A DNA stretch of 64,000 bases from Antilocapra americana (taxonomy: Eukaryota; Chordata; Mammalia; Artiodactyla; Antilocapridae). Below are positions 23,620 to 34,822 of this stretch, piece by piece (the stretch's first letter is position 1; each line of letters starts with the position of its first letter). The notes beneath the pieces were generated by a model. It was not told where the DNA came from. It was given only the letters and a program-made list of their open reading frames with translations, and did no database searches. The position numbers and the translations under genes are program-made. Where the stretch lies: the NCBI GenBank assembly GCA_007570785.1, contig ML660774.1:5263433-5327432 (forward strand). The letters run 5' to 3'.

Positions 23620-24115
23620 CCTCCGCTGGGGTTCTGAAGCCGCCCCTCCTCGCCCTCCTCCCGCCAGCTCCCTCGTTCATCATTCCTCATGTTGATGATG
23701 CAGATAGATGTCTTCTAGCTGGGCTTCCCGCCACCAGGCCTCTGAAGTCTCTAGTCCATTTTCCTAGATTGCCCCAGAGAGGATTCTCCCTAATCTTCTA
23801 ATCTAAGCGTGTCACTCTCGTGAACCCACACTGGCTCCTTTTTACCTGCAGGAAGAAGCCGAGATTTCTCAGCGTGGCCTTCGGGGTAGGTTCTGCGTGG
23901 TGTGGCCAGCTGACCCCATCTCCTAGCGGGTCTCTTGTACACACTGTGCTGACCCAAGTCCTCCTCCTCTCTTCCCAAACACAGGACAAGCCTCCCCGCT
24001 TCTCTAGGTACCAGGTGGAACATTCTCTGCCAAATTGTCCCATGACTCTCAGCAGAATTCCTGGTTCATCTCCCTCTTTTCCGGCCCCTATAGAAGAGCA
24101 TGTGTAGATAAATGC
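23620..24115 (+). repeat. L2 LINE remnant
   Basis: The order 'gtgtcactctcgtgaaccc', 'actggctcctttttacctgc', 'cagctgaccccatctcc', 'cctcctcctctcttccc' and 'aacacaggacaagcc' follows the 3' region of the L2 reverse-transcriptase end ('gatcatgtcactcccctg..tggctccccattgcc'). Diverged and ancient. The protein-like frames on both strands are shadows. Confidence 0.6.
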
Positions 24116-24245
24116 TGTTTATCATTTACCTCATCCTGCACTTTGAGTTTATTAGATTGAAAGAGTTCTAAGGAAGGAATGTAGAGATCATACAGGGAAG
24201 CATCTTATTTTAAAGGGATAAAAGCAAGGCTGAGATAAATAAGTA

Positions 24246-24455
24246 GCCAGGTAGCTCAGTGGTTAAGAGTCCACCTGCAAAGCAGGACACTCAGGTCCAA
24301 TCCCTGAGGAGGATCAGGAAGACCCCCTGGAGAAGGGAATGGCAACCCACTCCAGTATCTTTGCCTGGAGAATCCCATGGACAGAGGAGCCTGCCGGGCT
24401 ACAGTCCATGGGGTCGCAGAGTCAGACACAACTGATGCTACTGAGCAGAGCGCAG
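24246..24455 (+). repeat. Bov-tA SINE (plus)
   Basis: The tRNA-like head 'gtagctcagtggttaagag' is followed by 'ggagaagggaatggcaac', 'ctccagtatctttgcctgg', 'ggacagaggagcctgccg' and 'ccatggggtcgcagagtc'. The first bases of the head ('gggcttccctgg') are altered or lost. A weak 7-base flank repeat 'tagcca' is possible but not convincing. Confidence 0.92.
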
Positions 24456-25240
24456 ACTAGCCACGCATGTCATCTTTGCGCTTGATCTCTGCGGCATCCT
24501 CCATGAAGGGCTGGCTTCCCTTTGCCCTGTGAGACCTTCCTCTACCTCTCCCTGCATCTTAGCTGCTCCTTCTCTGCTGCAATAGTGTCCTGGCCTCTTC
24601 TAGTTGGCCCACAAATACCGGAGTTCCCCAGAAACTAGCCCTTGGCCCTGCTTTCCCATTGTATCCATTCTCCCAACCACCATGATATCATTGATTCCCA
24701 TGGTTTCAGTGCCAACCCATAGGTAGACAGTTTACAGTGATTCCACTCAAAACATCTCCTAGCCAAAGATCTGTCTTTCCAGGGGACCTTATAATTACCA
24801 TCTGAACACATATAATTTGAAGGTGAAAGTGGTCTGGAAATGGTATGATACTGTACAGCGAGCACACACTGAGTCCCGGGCCTGCACATCCCCAGCTCAT
24901 GCAGCACACAGAACCACTTGACAGAGGCTCTTGGATGTGTCAAGTGTTCCTAAAACTAACCTGAGAGCTGAACTTGGGATCTTTCCCTGAAAACCACAGC
25001 CTCTCCCACTGACCCCAAATGCAGTGGATGATACAACTGTCTACCTAGTTATCAGAGCAGAAACCTTGGCCATTCCCTTCACTACGCTCCCTATAACAGT
25101 TCATCACAGTGTCTAGTTTATTCTTTTGTGACTTTCTAAATGCTTCACGAAACCATTTGCTTCTTTTGTCTCCACCGCTTTGCTAATCTGGGGTCCTGTG
25201 ACATCTGGATAGGAGCCCTTCAGTAGCTTCCTGATTGGTT
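24456..25240. repeat. Probable ancient non-LTR or other interspersed repeat
   Basis: Phrases such as 'catcttagctgctcc', 'aaaccttggccattccc' and 'agttcatcacagtgtctag' recall an old pan-mammalian interspersed sequence, probably continuous with the L2 fragment downstream. I cannot assign a family with confidence. No coding exon is recognised. Confidence 0.3.
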
Positions 25241-25512
25241 CGTTGGCAATCAGTCTGGACCCCTCTTCAACTCACTGTCTACATCCCAGCCAGAGCGATC
25301 TTTTATGCAGAAGAGATGCTGTCATCCCTTGCTTAAGACAACAATAATGCAACCCTCCTCATTTTGTCTTTCTTTCCCACTTGATTGTGAAGCCCGTAAC
25401 GCCAGGGACCTTGCTGGTTTCCTCTCCTGTGTTTTATCAGTAACATGACATGGCACGTCATATGTAGTCCTTGATAAACACTTACTGCTTAAATGGATAC
25501 ATGAATGAAAGA
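25241..25512 (+). repeat. L2 LINE 3' end
   Basis: 'cccagccagagcgatctttt', 'gcttaagacaac', 'gaagcccgtaacgccaggga' and 'cttgataaacacttactgc' followed by 'tacatgaatgaaag' match the L2 3' end, which closes with '..caataaatatttgttgaatgaatg'. Diverged, no TSD visible. Confidence 0.7.
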
Positions 25513-25699
25513 CTCAGCATTCTAAAACCTGACTTCAGACTGCTAGTTCTAGAGTCTCTATTTTCTTCCCTCCCCGAAGATTTTAACCATCTTGAATGTG
25601 GAGGCTGGGTCATTCTGTTATTTATTATTTCATTTTTTCTCATTTTGGAAAATGGAACCTTCCTGTCTACCCTGTGTTTATTCAGTAATTTTTAACCAT

Positions 25700-25865
25700 A
25701 ACTACACCCAAGAATCAGCTGGGGAGCCCTCAAAACACGCCAATGCCAGTATTTCACCCCAGACTGATTAATGAGACTCTCTAGAGTTAGGACCTGGTCA
25801 TAGTAAGTACGTTTAAAGAGTTCCCCAGGTGTCTCTAAAGCCCAGTCATGATTGAGAAATCATTG
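25700..25865 (+). mobile_element. MER5-like hAT-Charlie DNA transposon remnant
   Basis: 'agaatcagctggggagc', 'aatgccagtatttcacccc', 'agactgattaatgagactct' and 'gagttccccaggtgtctct' align in order with MER5-type elements ('acctgggagc..ttctgattcagtaggtc..ctccccaggtgattct'). A nonautonomous DNA transposon, long inactive. Confidence 0.65.
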
Positions 25866-27190
25866 ATTTAAATCTATTCAGCCTTCAAGTTCCAGCTCAA
25901 ACATGATCTCCTCCAGGGAAACAGGGATCTCTGATTTTTTTCTAAAGAGTTACTAGCGTGTAGTAGAGCAATTAAATGGTCAAGACTTAACCATTTTAGG
26001 ATTTCTCTTCCTACATGAGGCTAAGATTATGCATTATATTTAGGAAGCATCTGATGTGGGAGAAGTTCCTTTATAATTTCCTTTTATTTGACCTCTGTAC
26101 ACTTGTCGTTTTGCAGAAAGACTTAGGAGTCATGAGCAAGAGCAGTCTTTATAAACAGATCTGGCATTTATGGCTGCCACTGTGACTGGACATGACAGCA
26201 AGTTTTCTTACCAAGTGCGTCTGATTCCTGACCCTCCGGTCAGCTGTCTTGGGTCACGTGGTCAACTGAGGTCCAGATACATGTGGTCCATGTTCATTTT
26301 GGAGGAGCGAGCTAACAGACGTCTTCTTAAACTACTTAGGACACCAGCTTTCCATCAGGATCTCCGAGACCTTTAGGAAATGTTCTTACAGCTGCTCTGT
26401 TCTATTCTGTGTTTGCAGTGTGCAGCAAGTTGAATAGAAACCTAAAAGCAGGCTGAGTGAGTCATCTTTCTCTCATCCTTTGTGGGTGTGGCAGGGGCAG
26501 GTAGAAAAGCAAATTCGTACACGTATGCCTGTGGTCATTAAACTATGGCTCCGCTGACCCCACATGTAGCACTGCTAAAGGATCTTACGTATAGCACCGC
26601 TGTTTTGCAAGGATGTCTTCCCACAGGCATAATACAATAGCAGGTTTTTAAAACACAGCTTCTCTGGGTTCAGCAGCAACTTTGTACAGGAAACTAAAAA
26701 GGCAGATAACTTCACAGCACCTTTTCTTAAACTTGTTCTCCTAAGCTTTGCTGCTGTTGTTAGAAACGAAGGTAGAAGGAAGAGACCCCAGAGTCAACAT
26801 CCTTTCAGCACCAATGAATCTTGACGCATCCTTTTTAGGAGCATCATCCCATGGAGCCAATTTTGCCATTATTTTGCAGCTTCCTAGGGAATCTTTGTGG
26901 CAATTCACCCCCAAACCATAAACAGTTAGTAAAAATGCCCAGACTATGGAAGTAATATTTTGAGTAGTTTTCTGGGGAACTTTGAAACTTATTTGTAATT
27001 ACTGCTGCCTTTTTTAAAAAACCCAGATGTTTGCAGAGGTATCATTTTTCTTTATTTAATTGCTAATTGAAGACAAAATATCAACAAGGTAGAGAGAAGC
27101 AAGCTATATTTTGAACTAAGTTGGTTTAGTGGATGGCATTCCATCTTGGCTTTAGAATGGGATATTAAAATGAATTAACTATAAAATGGA

Positions 27191-27267
27191 GCTGATCAAA
27201 TGTGGACTTTGGGTTTCTCTCTACGCTAGCTAATCAAATGTGGGTTTTGGGGTGCTCTCTATGCTTA
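27191..27267. repeat. Imperfect tandem duplication (two units of 38 and 39 bp)
   Basis: Unit 1 starts GCTGATCAAATGTGG at 27,191 and unit 2 starts GCTAATCAAATGTGG at 27,229. Both continue through a G/T-rich block and 'CTCTCTACGCT' or 'CTCTCTATGCT'. A third GCTA start follows at 27,268. The divergence between units shows it is not recent. Confidence 0.85.
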
Positions 27268-28435
27268 GCTATGGATCCACAGAAGCTAAGTGGACTTCAA
27301 GTTCAGTATTTATGTAAAATCACCAAGATAACATCTCACTGTGTCATATTTGCTGGGGCTCAAGCTGACTGACTACAATGGCTGGCATTTTCACTGTTCT
27401 CACACTTATAAAAATAAAATCAGAAAGCAGGAGAGGATACAGAAAGACATCTGGTAGTACAAAATGAAGACATTTATCAGAAAGGATGCCTTTTTCCTCT
27501 TGAAAACTACAGAAAGTTTGTTTCATCCAATTATGCTTAGAAGTATAGATTTCACATAATTAGGAGAAAGTTGAATGAATAACAGGAAGTTGAAATACAT
27601 GGTTTGTCTTGGATAAAATAAGAGTTTAACTTTATTTCTCTGTTAAATAGCTTGCCTCGATATATTGATTATGCTAATTCACAATCTAAGTGTATAATTA
27701 GCTTCAGGAAGTATATCACAGGCATAGAATTTGATAAAGAATGGAGTGACACACTGAGCAAAAAGAACTCTTGTGCTTACCTAAGGAAATGACTTATTAC
27801 TTCCCTTGTAGAGCTCTACTTGTTTTATGATATAGGTTATCAGTAAGTGCATTAAATTTGGATAATAATATAATGATATTTAGTAAAATGGACAAGCTTG
27901 AATTTCCATTCATACTTTGTACCTTTCATAGCTAGGTGAGTTATAGATAATTATAAATTAAAGAGACTAGATTCAGAAGCTGCATATGAAATTAAGCACA
28001 GCATCATCTTACTGTTCTCTTTCAGTATTTGTAAGTCACTGTTGTGAGTATATTGTTATGGCTAACCACTGCCCTCTCCCCCAAATAAAGTCATCTTCAT
28101 AAAGACAATATGCCATCTATACAAGTTTAGAATGTAGCTTTAAATATAACACAGATTGTATGTGTACAAGCTTGTTCTCATTTGGGTAATTTGTGTTGAA
28201 TTTTTTTCTCTAAGCTGATGCCTTTGAGTGCCTCAATCAGTCTTCCGATTTTATTTGTTCATTTGTGTGGACAATTTTCCATTTATTATGTGTTCTCAAG
28301 AAAGAATACACTATGTACAACTAATGACATTTGTCTAATTAAAAAATATTTCTTTGTGTGTATATTCACAAGCTTAAAAATTATTCATATAGTTCATAGT
28401 GATGACGGTTTAAAATGAGAATTATATGGGGGAAA

Positions 28436-28590
28436 TATGTATTTATATGTACAATATACAAAATATATCTATAATATATATAATACATTTATAAATATAT
28501 AAATGAATATGTGTACATATACATACTATATGTAAGTATGTAGCATATATGTACACATATGTGTATGAACACACATATACATACTTTTGT
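28436..28590. repeat. AT-rich (ATGTAT)n-like degenerate microsatellite
   Basis: Alternating TA/TG/CA steps dominate, with many short self-complementary stretches such as 'tatgtacacatatgtgta'. No coding potential. Confidence 0.8.
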
Positions 28591-28817
28591 GTTGATGAAT
28601 TTCACCTCCAAATGTCTGTACATATGACTACCATTAATCAATGCTTCTTGAAGATTAATTATATTAAATTAATTCATAAATCAAGTGATTGAAGCCTGAA
28701 GTCTAGCTAGTTAGGTTGGTTAATTCTGTTACCTCAGATAGATTAGCTGAATACAAAATTTGCAATGCAGCATTTCAGAAGACCCTGCCGATTCTATTGT
28801 CAGCTTTAGACATTTAT

Positions 28818-29009
28818 TGTAAAGATCATTTTTGGGTTTTTTTGAAGTCTTTATTGAATTTGTTACAATATTGCTTCTGCTTTATGTTTTTTTTTTTGGC
28901 TGCAAGGCATGTGGGATCTTGGCTCACTAACCAGGAATTGAACCTACTCCCACTGCATTGGAAGGCAAAGTCTTAACCACTGGACCACCAGGGAAGTCCC
29001 TGCAAAGAT
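28818..29009 (-). repeat. SINE2-1/CHR-2 type SINE (minus) with TSD
   Basis: The antisense head 'taaccactggaccaccaggg' ends at about 29,000. The tail-side body 'gaagtctttattgaatttg' and 'ttacaatattgcttctgc' lies upstream and is typical of this family in antisense. TGTAAAGAT at 28,818-28,826 and TGCAAAGAT at 29,001-29,009 (8 of 9) form the TSD. Confidence 0.88.
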
Positions 29010-31758
29010 TGTTTTAAAGTCTAATAGAAGAAACATGAGGACTGTCCCAAAAATTCAAACCTGGCTGCAGTTCAAGTCTGCACCAGGAATAAAGTCTCTT
29101 TAGACAGGCGTAATTCTTCTGAAGAAAAAAATATATGATTTACTACCATCTAAAATATTGATGAAGATATATGTGAGGGTTTTTAGAAGAGATTTTATCC
29201 TACATTTAGTACCAGAAAATATGTACATTTAAAATCTTTCTTTTGCCCAAATCAAATAGAATTTCCAGTAATGATGAAAAACTTATGATTTTGGACCATT
29301 TTGTTTACCAAATGTCTAGTGTGAGATATCTCTGATGGAATAATCACTTCCAGTGTAATTTACTATAGGTTTGTTAACAGCAAAAGACCTCTCTTTTGGG
29401 GGTTAAGAATATTTAATCCTTTAAAGCTGACATATATAACATGTAGCTATGTCAGCTACAGCTGTTTCTAAACATCAGTAACAAAATTATAGACAGGTTT
29501 TGAAGCTTCTGTGGTGGGAATGAATACATCTGAGGATTCAACTTGCTGACAGTGTTTATGTAATTTAATCTTACCATCTGGTAGAAAGTAAACATTTTTT
29601 TTTATAAAATTAAAGTTTATAAAGTGAATCTCTTATACTTTCCAATTGTTATGAGTGACACATTTAAATGTAGTTTCTGGAAAAATGAATGGAGATTCTA
29701 TAGCCACTATTTTGAGATGAATATGGGATTGAAGTTAATGTTGCACTTTCATCTGCATTAGTTCCTTAACAGTAAACAAATGGGTACTTTCATTTCAGCT
29801 AAAAAGCCTGTTTCCTGCTACTTGTGTTCCTCCAAGATAGCACGCACGTTTTTCTTCTTTCCATTTTACACAAAAGAAACTAAGACTCAGCAGTGTTTCT
29901 GAGATTATGTCAATGATCTCAGAAAAACTGATGCCACAAATAAAATACATTGCTAAACTCAAGTGATTTCTTCTCAACATTCCCTGATGCTTCCCATTAC
30001 ATAGTAATAGTTATACAATATGCATTTAGCCATGATGTGAGTAGCATAATCCAGTATGTTCACTTTGCAAATAGCCCCTTTCCCTTTAGGTAGAAGTCGG
30101 CAAATTAGGAGATTTGTGAAACTGACGAATTAGTCTACAAACCGTGCCAAGTTCAAACTTTATAAATCTGACCTAGACATTTTCCTTGAAAGAAATACAT
30201 AGGTTGATGGACTTTTGTGTTTATAGTTGCACCCTGTGTTAAATTGAAAGTCTGTACTCTATGTTGATGTAATAAAATTTAATTAGTTGTAAGTCAGGTT
30301 TTGGTTTAGTGGTAATTAGTTTAGTGTATAATTATTACATCTAATAGCAATCTGAAATCTGCAAGCATTTTGATCTTTTTCCAAGTTAAGGAAAAAAAAT
30401 CCCTGAAAGATTTATAACAGAAATAGCAATAAAGAAATCACATTAGCTAATTTCATTAGACAAATTATGGACAATGTTAATGGCAATGTAAAATTTTGGT
30501 GATGACATACATGTATCATGCTGAGCTAGTACAGAAAATGAATTTTTTTCTTATTAAACATAAAGCAATCTAATGTGACTTTTGATGTTTTTTAATTTTT
30601 AAAGTGCATTACCTATAATTTTACATAACAGAATTTAACGTTATTCATGTAAAAACTACAGTATTATGATTGTCAGGCTTTACAAATCAAGGAACTTTTA
30701 TTAAAAAAATTGAAAATCATCTTTAATTCATTGAGTTCTGATAAATATTCCCAATTTGAACACATTGCCTGCTTTCAACAGGATACAAATTATAGAAAAC
30801 AATTATGCGGACAAAACAGTTACACAGAAGTACACTATTTAAATAAATCTTCACAAACGTTTTAAGTTAGTAAGTTAAATAAAGTTAAAAATGTAATATC
30901 TCTCTGAATTACATAGATAATATTATATTTAACTGATTTGTTTGTATCAAAGACTAAATGGAGCCCAATAATATTTACTCTTGCCATTTTCTTACCTTTC
31001 TCAATCCCTTTCTCCAATAGGAACACGGTTTTTTCATATATGATCCAAGTGCCATCTCATTTCAATGTTTTAACTATATTTAAAACCTTTTTTATTTTCT
31101 ACAAATTTATTGTTACTTTTAAAATATACAACCCAGATAAATCTGTTGTAATCCACAACGCAGTTCAGTACCAAGTGTGTTTTCCACATCAAAGATCATG
31201 TGTCTCATTATTAACCCATTTGAATTTAAAACGCTTAGCTTAAAGATGAGAAATTCAATAAATAACGTGTATTGTGAAGAGTGCCACCTCTGCACAAGTG
31301 GCTGAGTTGGTATCAAAAGGCTATTATATAGTTTTAAATGAATTTTTATATCTTACTAACTGATTTTTATAGACAGAACTAAGGTTTACTACAAGTTGAT
31401 AATATTTCTTCTTCATTCCACTTTATTAGTAAAGGGTCTATTTTGACTTCAAAAGAGGTCTTATGATCATTTCCATTTGGCAAGGAGAAAGAAGTGATTT
31501 GAAATAAAATATTCATGAACTGACATAATTAAAAATATTAACGGAGACATCTAAATTGGCTTTACAGTACACCATTATAAATATTTATTTAGATCATTGC
31601 AAAATGTCTGTCATGATGTACACATTTTACATAGGATATCACTTCAGTTGTTTTTTAATTTGATTTTATATTTATTTAAGTTGAATTTATATGAATACAT
31701 GCTCTTGTGGCATTAATGCTGAGTCTTTGTACAAGAAGTATTTAAAGCAGACCTAGTA
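29010..31758. other. AT-rich non-genic stretch
   Basis: No gene, exon or recognisable repeat. Small frames, such as 101 codons at 30,938-31,243, have random composition. Confidence 0.45.
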
Positions 31759-31910
31759 GGTGAACACCCTGGAACAGGAAATGACAGCCCGCTCCAGTAT
31801 TCTTGCCTGGAGAATTCCATGGACAGAGGAGGCTGTCCATGGCAGGCTCAGTCTATGGGGTCGCAAGTAAGACACGACTGAGCAACTGACACACACGCAG
31901 TTGGTGAACA
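31759..31910 (+). repeat. 5'-truncated Bov-tA SINE (plus) with 8-bp TSD
   Basis: The element lacks the tRNA head and begins near 'ctggaacaggaaatgacagc', continuing through 'ctccagtattcttgcctgg' to 'agacacgactgagcaactg'. The flanks GGTGAACA at 31,759-31,766 and 31,903-31,910 form a TSD. A small internal partial duplication ('ggctgtccatggcaggctc') is present. Confidence 0.88.
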
Positions 31911-32190
31911 ACACAGAAATGAGGGGGGATAGAAAGGATGCTAAGAGGGGACCCCCCACCCTGACCAGCAGACAGTCTTCAGTGTGAGGTAAGACATGCT
32001 CACTGAAGTTAGCAGTACAAAATATTGTATAATCAGGTGCCAAGTGAGAGGGATTTAATAAAAGATGAAGTTGGATTGTTGCTTGAGGCTGTTTCTCAGT
32101 GGAGGTATCATCCACTCCTAGCTTGGTAATCAGCCTTGTAGAAATTTGACTTCCTCCTTTCTCTGGCCGCGGAACCAAATACACAAGGCC

Positions 32191-32482
32191 ATCCTTAATA
32201 ACGGAGAAGGCAATGGCCCCCCACTCCAGTCCTCTTGCCTGGAGAATCCCAGGGACGGGGGAGCCTGGTGGGCTGCAGTCCATGGGGTCACAAAGAGTCG
32301 GACACGACTGAGCGACTTCACTTTCACTTTTCACTTTCATGCACTGGAGAAGGCAATGGCACCCCACTCCAGTGCTCTTGCCTGGAGAATCCCAGGGACG
32401 GGGGAGCCTGGTGGGCTGCCGGCTATGGGGTCGCACAGAGTCGGACACGACTGAAGCGACTCAGCAGCAGTATCCTTAATAA
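32191..32482 (+). repeat. Bov-A2 dimeric SINE with perfect 11-bp TSD
   Basis: Two head-to-tail Bov-A units (about 32,202-32,338 and 32,339-32,471) each run from 'ggagaaggcaatggc' to 'gtcggacacgactga'. They are joined by the 'ttcactttcactttt' linker that characterises Bov-A2. ATCCTTAATAA at 32,191-32,201 is repeated exactly at 32,472-32,482. Near-identical units and a perfect TSD indicate a comparatively young insertion. The 231-codon minus frame spanning 31,753-32,448 is produced by this element and its neighbour. Confidence 0.97.
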
Positions 32483-33114
32483 ATCCATGATCTGTTTACT
32501 AAGTTACGTTGGGGAATAACCCTGTGTCCAAAATGTTTTTATTGATTACTTTGAGAACTGGCAATCAAAGCACCCACAAAAACTGAAACAATTATGGTCA
32601 TAAAGTTACTGGGTAAGTTAAGTTTATCCCTTCATCAGTTCTATAGGTTGCTGGTTGTGTCCTGCTATGTGCGGAGTTCCTTGTTACGTCCAGTGAGAGG
32701 TGAGACACCTTGGTAGCCGCTGCCGTCTAGAAACGTGCAGAGTGTTTAGATATGTCTGTAGAGTCCAGACTCAAAGCAACAGCCTGCTGTTTCAGTGAGT
32801 ATTTTACCTGAGCCATACCAGAACTTGGAGAATCCTGTGATGTTATAAAATGAATGTGCCTGATGTGGGGTGTGTTTTAAGATTCTGTTCTGTGTACCCA
32901 TGTGAATAAACACCAAGAGTTGACTTTGGAACCACGTGAATGTGAATGAAAATAAGAATCCAAAGAGGTTTCTTGCAATTTTTTGTCCTGGGTCTTGAGA
33001 GTAAATGTTTAAAAGAGAAAAAAAAAAAAAATACCCAGCCATTTCTGTTTCCAGTCTGACTCTCTAACTCTTATGATTCTATTAAGAGAGAGTGGAGAAT
33101 GACAAGCAGGTTTG
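32483..33114. other. Unique non-genic DNA
   Basis: No gene or repeat is recognised. An A-run occurs near 33,018-33,031. Confidence 0.4.
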
Positions 33115-33200
33115 GTTTTGTTTGTTTTTAATTCTTCATTTGAGTATAGTTGTTTTACAGTGTTGTATTAGTTTCTGCTATACAGCAGTGTGAATCAGCT
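33115..33200 (-). repeat. L1 3'-end fragment (minus)
   Basis: 'ttcatttgagtatagttg', 'ttttacagtgttgtatta' and 'ctgctatacagcagtgtgaa' match, in antisense, the 3' end typical of artiodactyl L1. The next segment has decayed into a TA/CA microsatellite followed by 'tatccccctctttta', which is also part of that L1 end. Confidence 0.8.
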
Positions 33201-33228
33201 ATATGTATATATACACATATATATGTAT

Positions 33229-33268
<40 letters not shown>
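33201..33268. repeat. (TA)n(CA)n(TA)n microsatellite
   Basis: A compound run of TATGTA, CACACA and TATATA inside the L1 3' end, likely length-polymorphic. Confidence 0.95.
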
Positions 33269-33503
33269 CCCCCTCTTTTATGGAGCAGTTTTTAAAATAT
33301 ATGTTTAGTCAACAAATCTCTATGATATGCCCTGAGATGAGAATTCAGCACCTAAGAAACTCATAGGCAGAAGGTAACAGTGGAACAGCGGAGGAAAAAT
33401 TCAGTAGGGGTTGAGAACTGAGGGCAAAGGTCTGGGGGAAATATGCATTCAGTGACATGCATTTAAAAATTAGTCTTCGTTAAACCCTAATGATAACGTT
33501 GTC

Positions 33504-33707
33504 TCTGGAAATACTGGCTTCCCTGGTGGCTCAGTCGGTAAAGAATCTGCCTGCGATGTGGGAGACCTGGGTTTCATCCCTGGGTCAGGAAGATCCAGGG
33601 TGCTTGTCTGGAGAACCCCATGGACGAGCCTGGTGGGCTGCAGTCCATGGGGTCACAAAGTGTCAGATGCGACTCAGTGACTAACTTTATTTCTTTCTGG
33701 AAATACT
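33504..33707 (+). repeat. Bov-tA SINE (plus) with perfect 12-bp TSD
   Basis: Full-length: the head 'ggcttccctggtggctcag' is followed by 'aatctgcctgcgatgtgg', and the element ends 'gactcagtgactaactttat'. An internal deletion removes the 'cactccagtattctt' block. TCTGGAAATACT at 33,504-33,515 is repeated exactly at 33,696-33,707. Confidence 0.96.
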
Positions 33708-34783
33708 TGGAAGAGGGAGGGTCTAAGGACTCCAGTTTAGTAAAGTCTTCGATATGGGGACAATAAAATGATCAGAAACCAGTCCTGGGAATGAAAGTCG
33801 CCGTTAAGGAGTTGTAAGTGTCAAGACCATGTACACAGGCATTGGCTAGTGTGACGAGCAGTTTCAGAGTTTTCTACGTTGAAAAGTAGAGTGGCAGGTA
33901 ATATGGAAAGACTGAAAAATGACATCTGAAGGAGAGCCAAAATTGATTGGGAGGAGATGAGTATCGTTTGCCTGTATACTCAAGGACATGGTGGTGGGAA
34001 ATGAGACCTAGAATATGGGAAATATACAGTTTGTTACAGAAATCTAACAGTGAAAGGAAGGCGACCACAAGAGGAGCTCCTACAGAGGGTTTAAAAATAA
34101 TCTGTGGGTGAATATTAGACCAGTGCCTCTCCCATGTAAGTCCTCCTCAGCTGTATCTGACAAAGATTTTTAATGTACCTTATCAATGTGGACTTTGAAA
34201 TTATTCCTTTGTTGGTATCAAATAGAAAAAGTTTTTTTTTTAAATTAAGACTATGTTATAATATATAGCGTTAAGAATATAGTTATTTTTTTGTAAATCA
34301 TAAACCCTCATTCAAAAATAGGCTTATATAAATTGATTACTAAAACATTACTTTTTTTTTCCAGAAATTAAGATTCATTTACTCAAAGACTGTGATTTAG
34401 GTATCTAATTTAGCTTGATGGTCCAAGTATGTTGTCTCAGGAAATTTCTTTATCCATTAACTAAATAAATTTTGATGCTGGGTGTTAGATCTGTTAGACT
34501 AAGAATTGTTTCCTAAATTAATAGTTTCATGTAAATGAAAGCAAACATACATCATCTATTAGGAATTTAATTTACATGCAATATAAAGTCAGAATTGATT
34601 TCTTATTTTTCCTCCTTATTCTTTTGGGATTCTGGAAATACATATGTAAGTGTCAATAGCTGCAAAGCAGCTCTGGGTAATTGCCTACTTTCATTTCATA
34701 GCTGGCATTGCTTTTGTGTTTTGTTTTTCCCCTGCTGCTACTGATTTCATCTGAAGAAAGCCTTCTTAGCTACTAACTCTCTT

Positions 34784-34822
<39 letters not shown>

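Larger units (their letters stand above)
25866..28817. other. AT-rich non-genic stretch
   Basis: 25,870-25,945 may be another L2 scrap ('gttccagctcaaacatgat'). The remainder shows no gene or clear repeat except the imperfect tandem duplication at 27,191-27,267 and the AT-rich microsatellite at 28,436-28,590. Confidence 0.4.

Noticed and set aside
31753..32448. 231-codon minus-strand frame
   Set aside because: It runs through a truncated Bov-tA and the Bov-A2 dimer in antisense; its ends are SINE translations and the middle has no similarity I recognise.
33517..33590. tRNA-like sequence at Bov-tA heads as true tRNA genes
   Set aside because: These are the tRNA-Glu-related heads of SINEs, with the BovB-derived body attached and TSDs around the whole unit.
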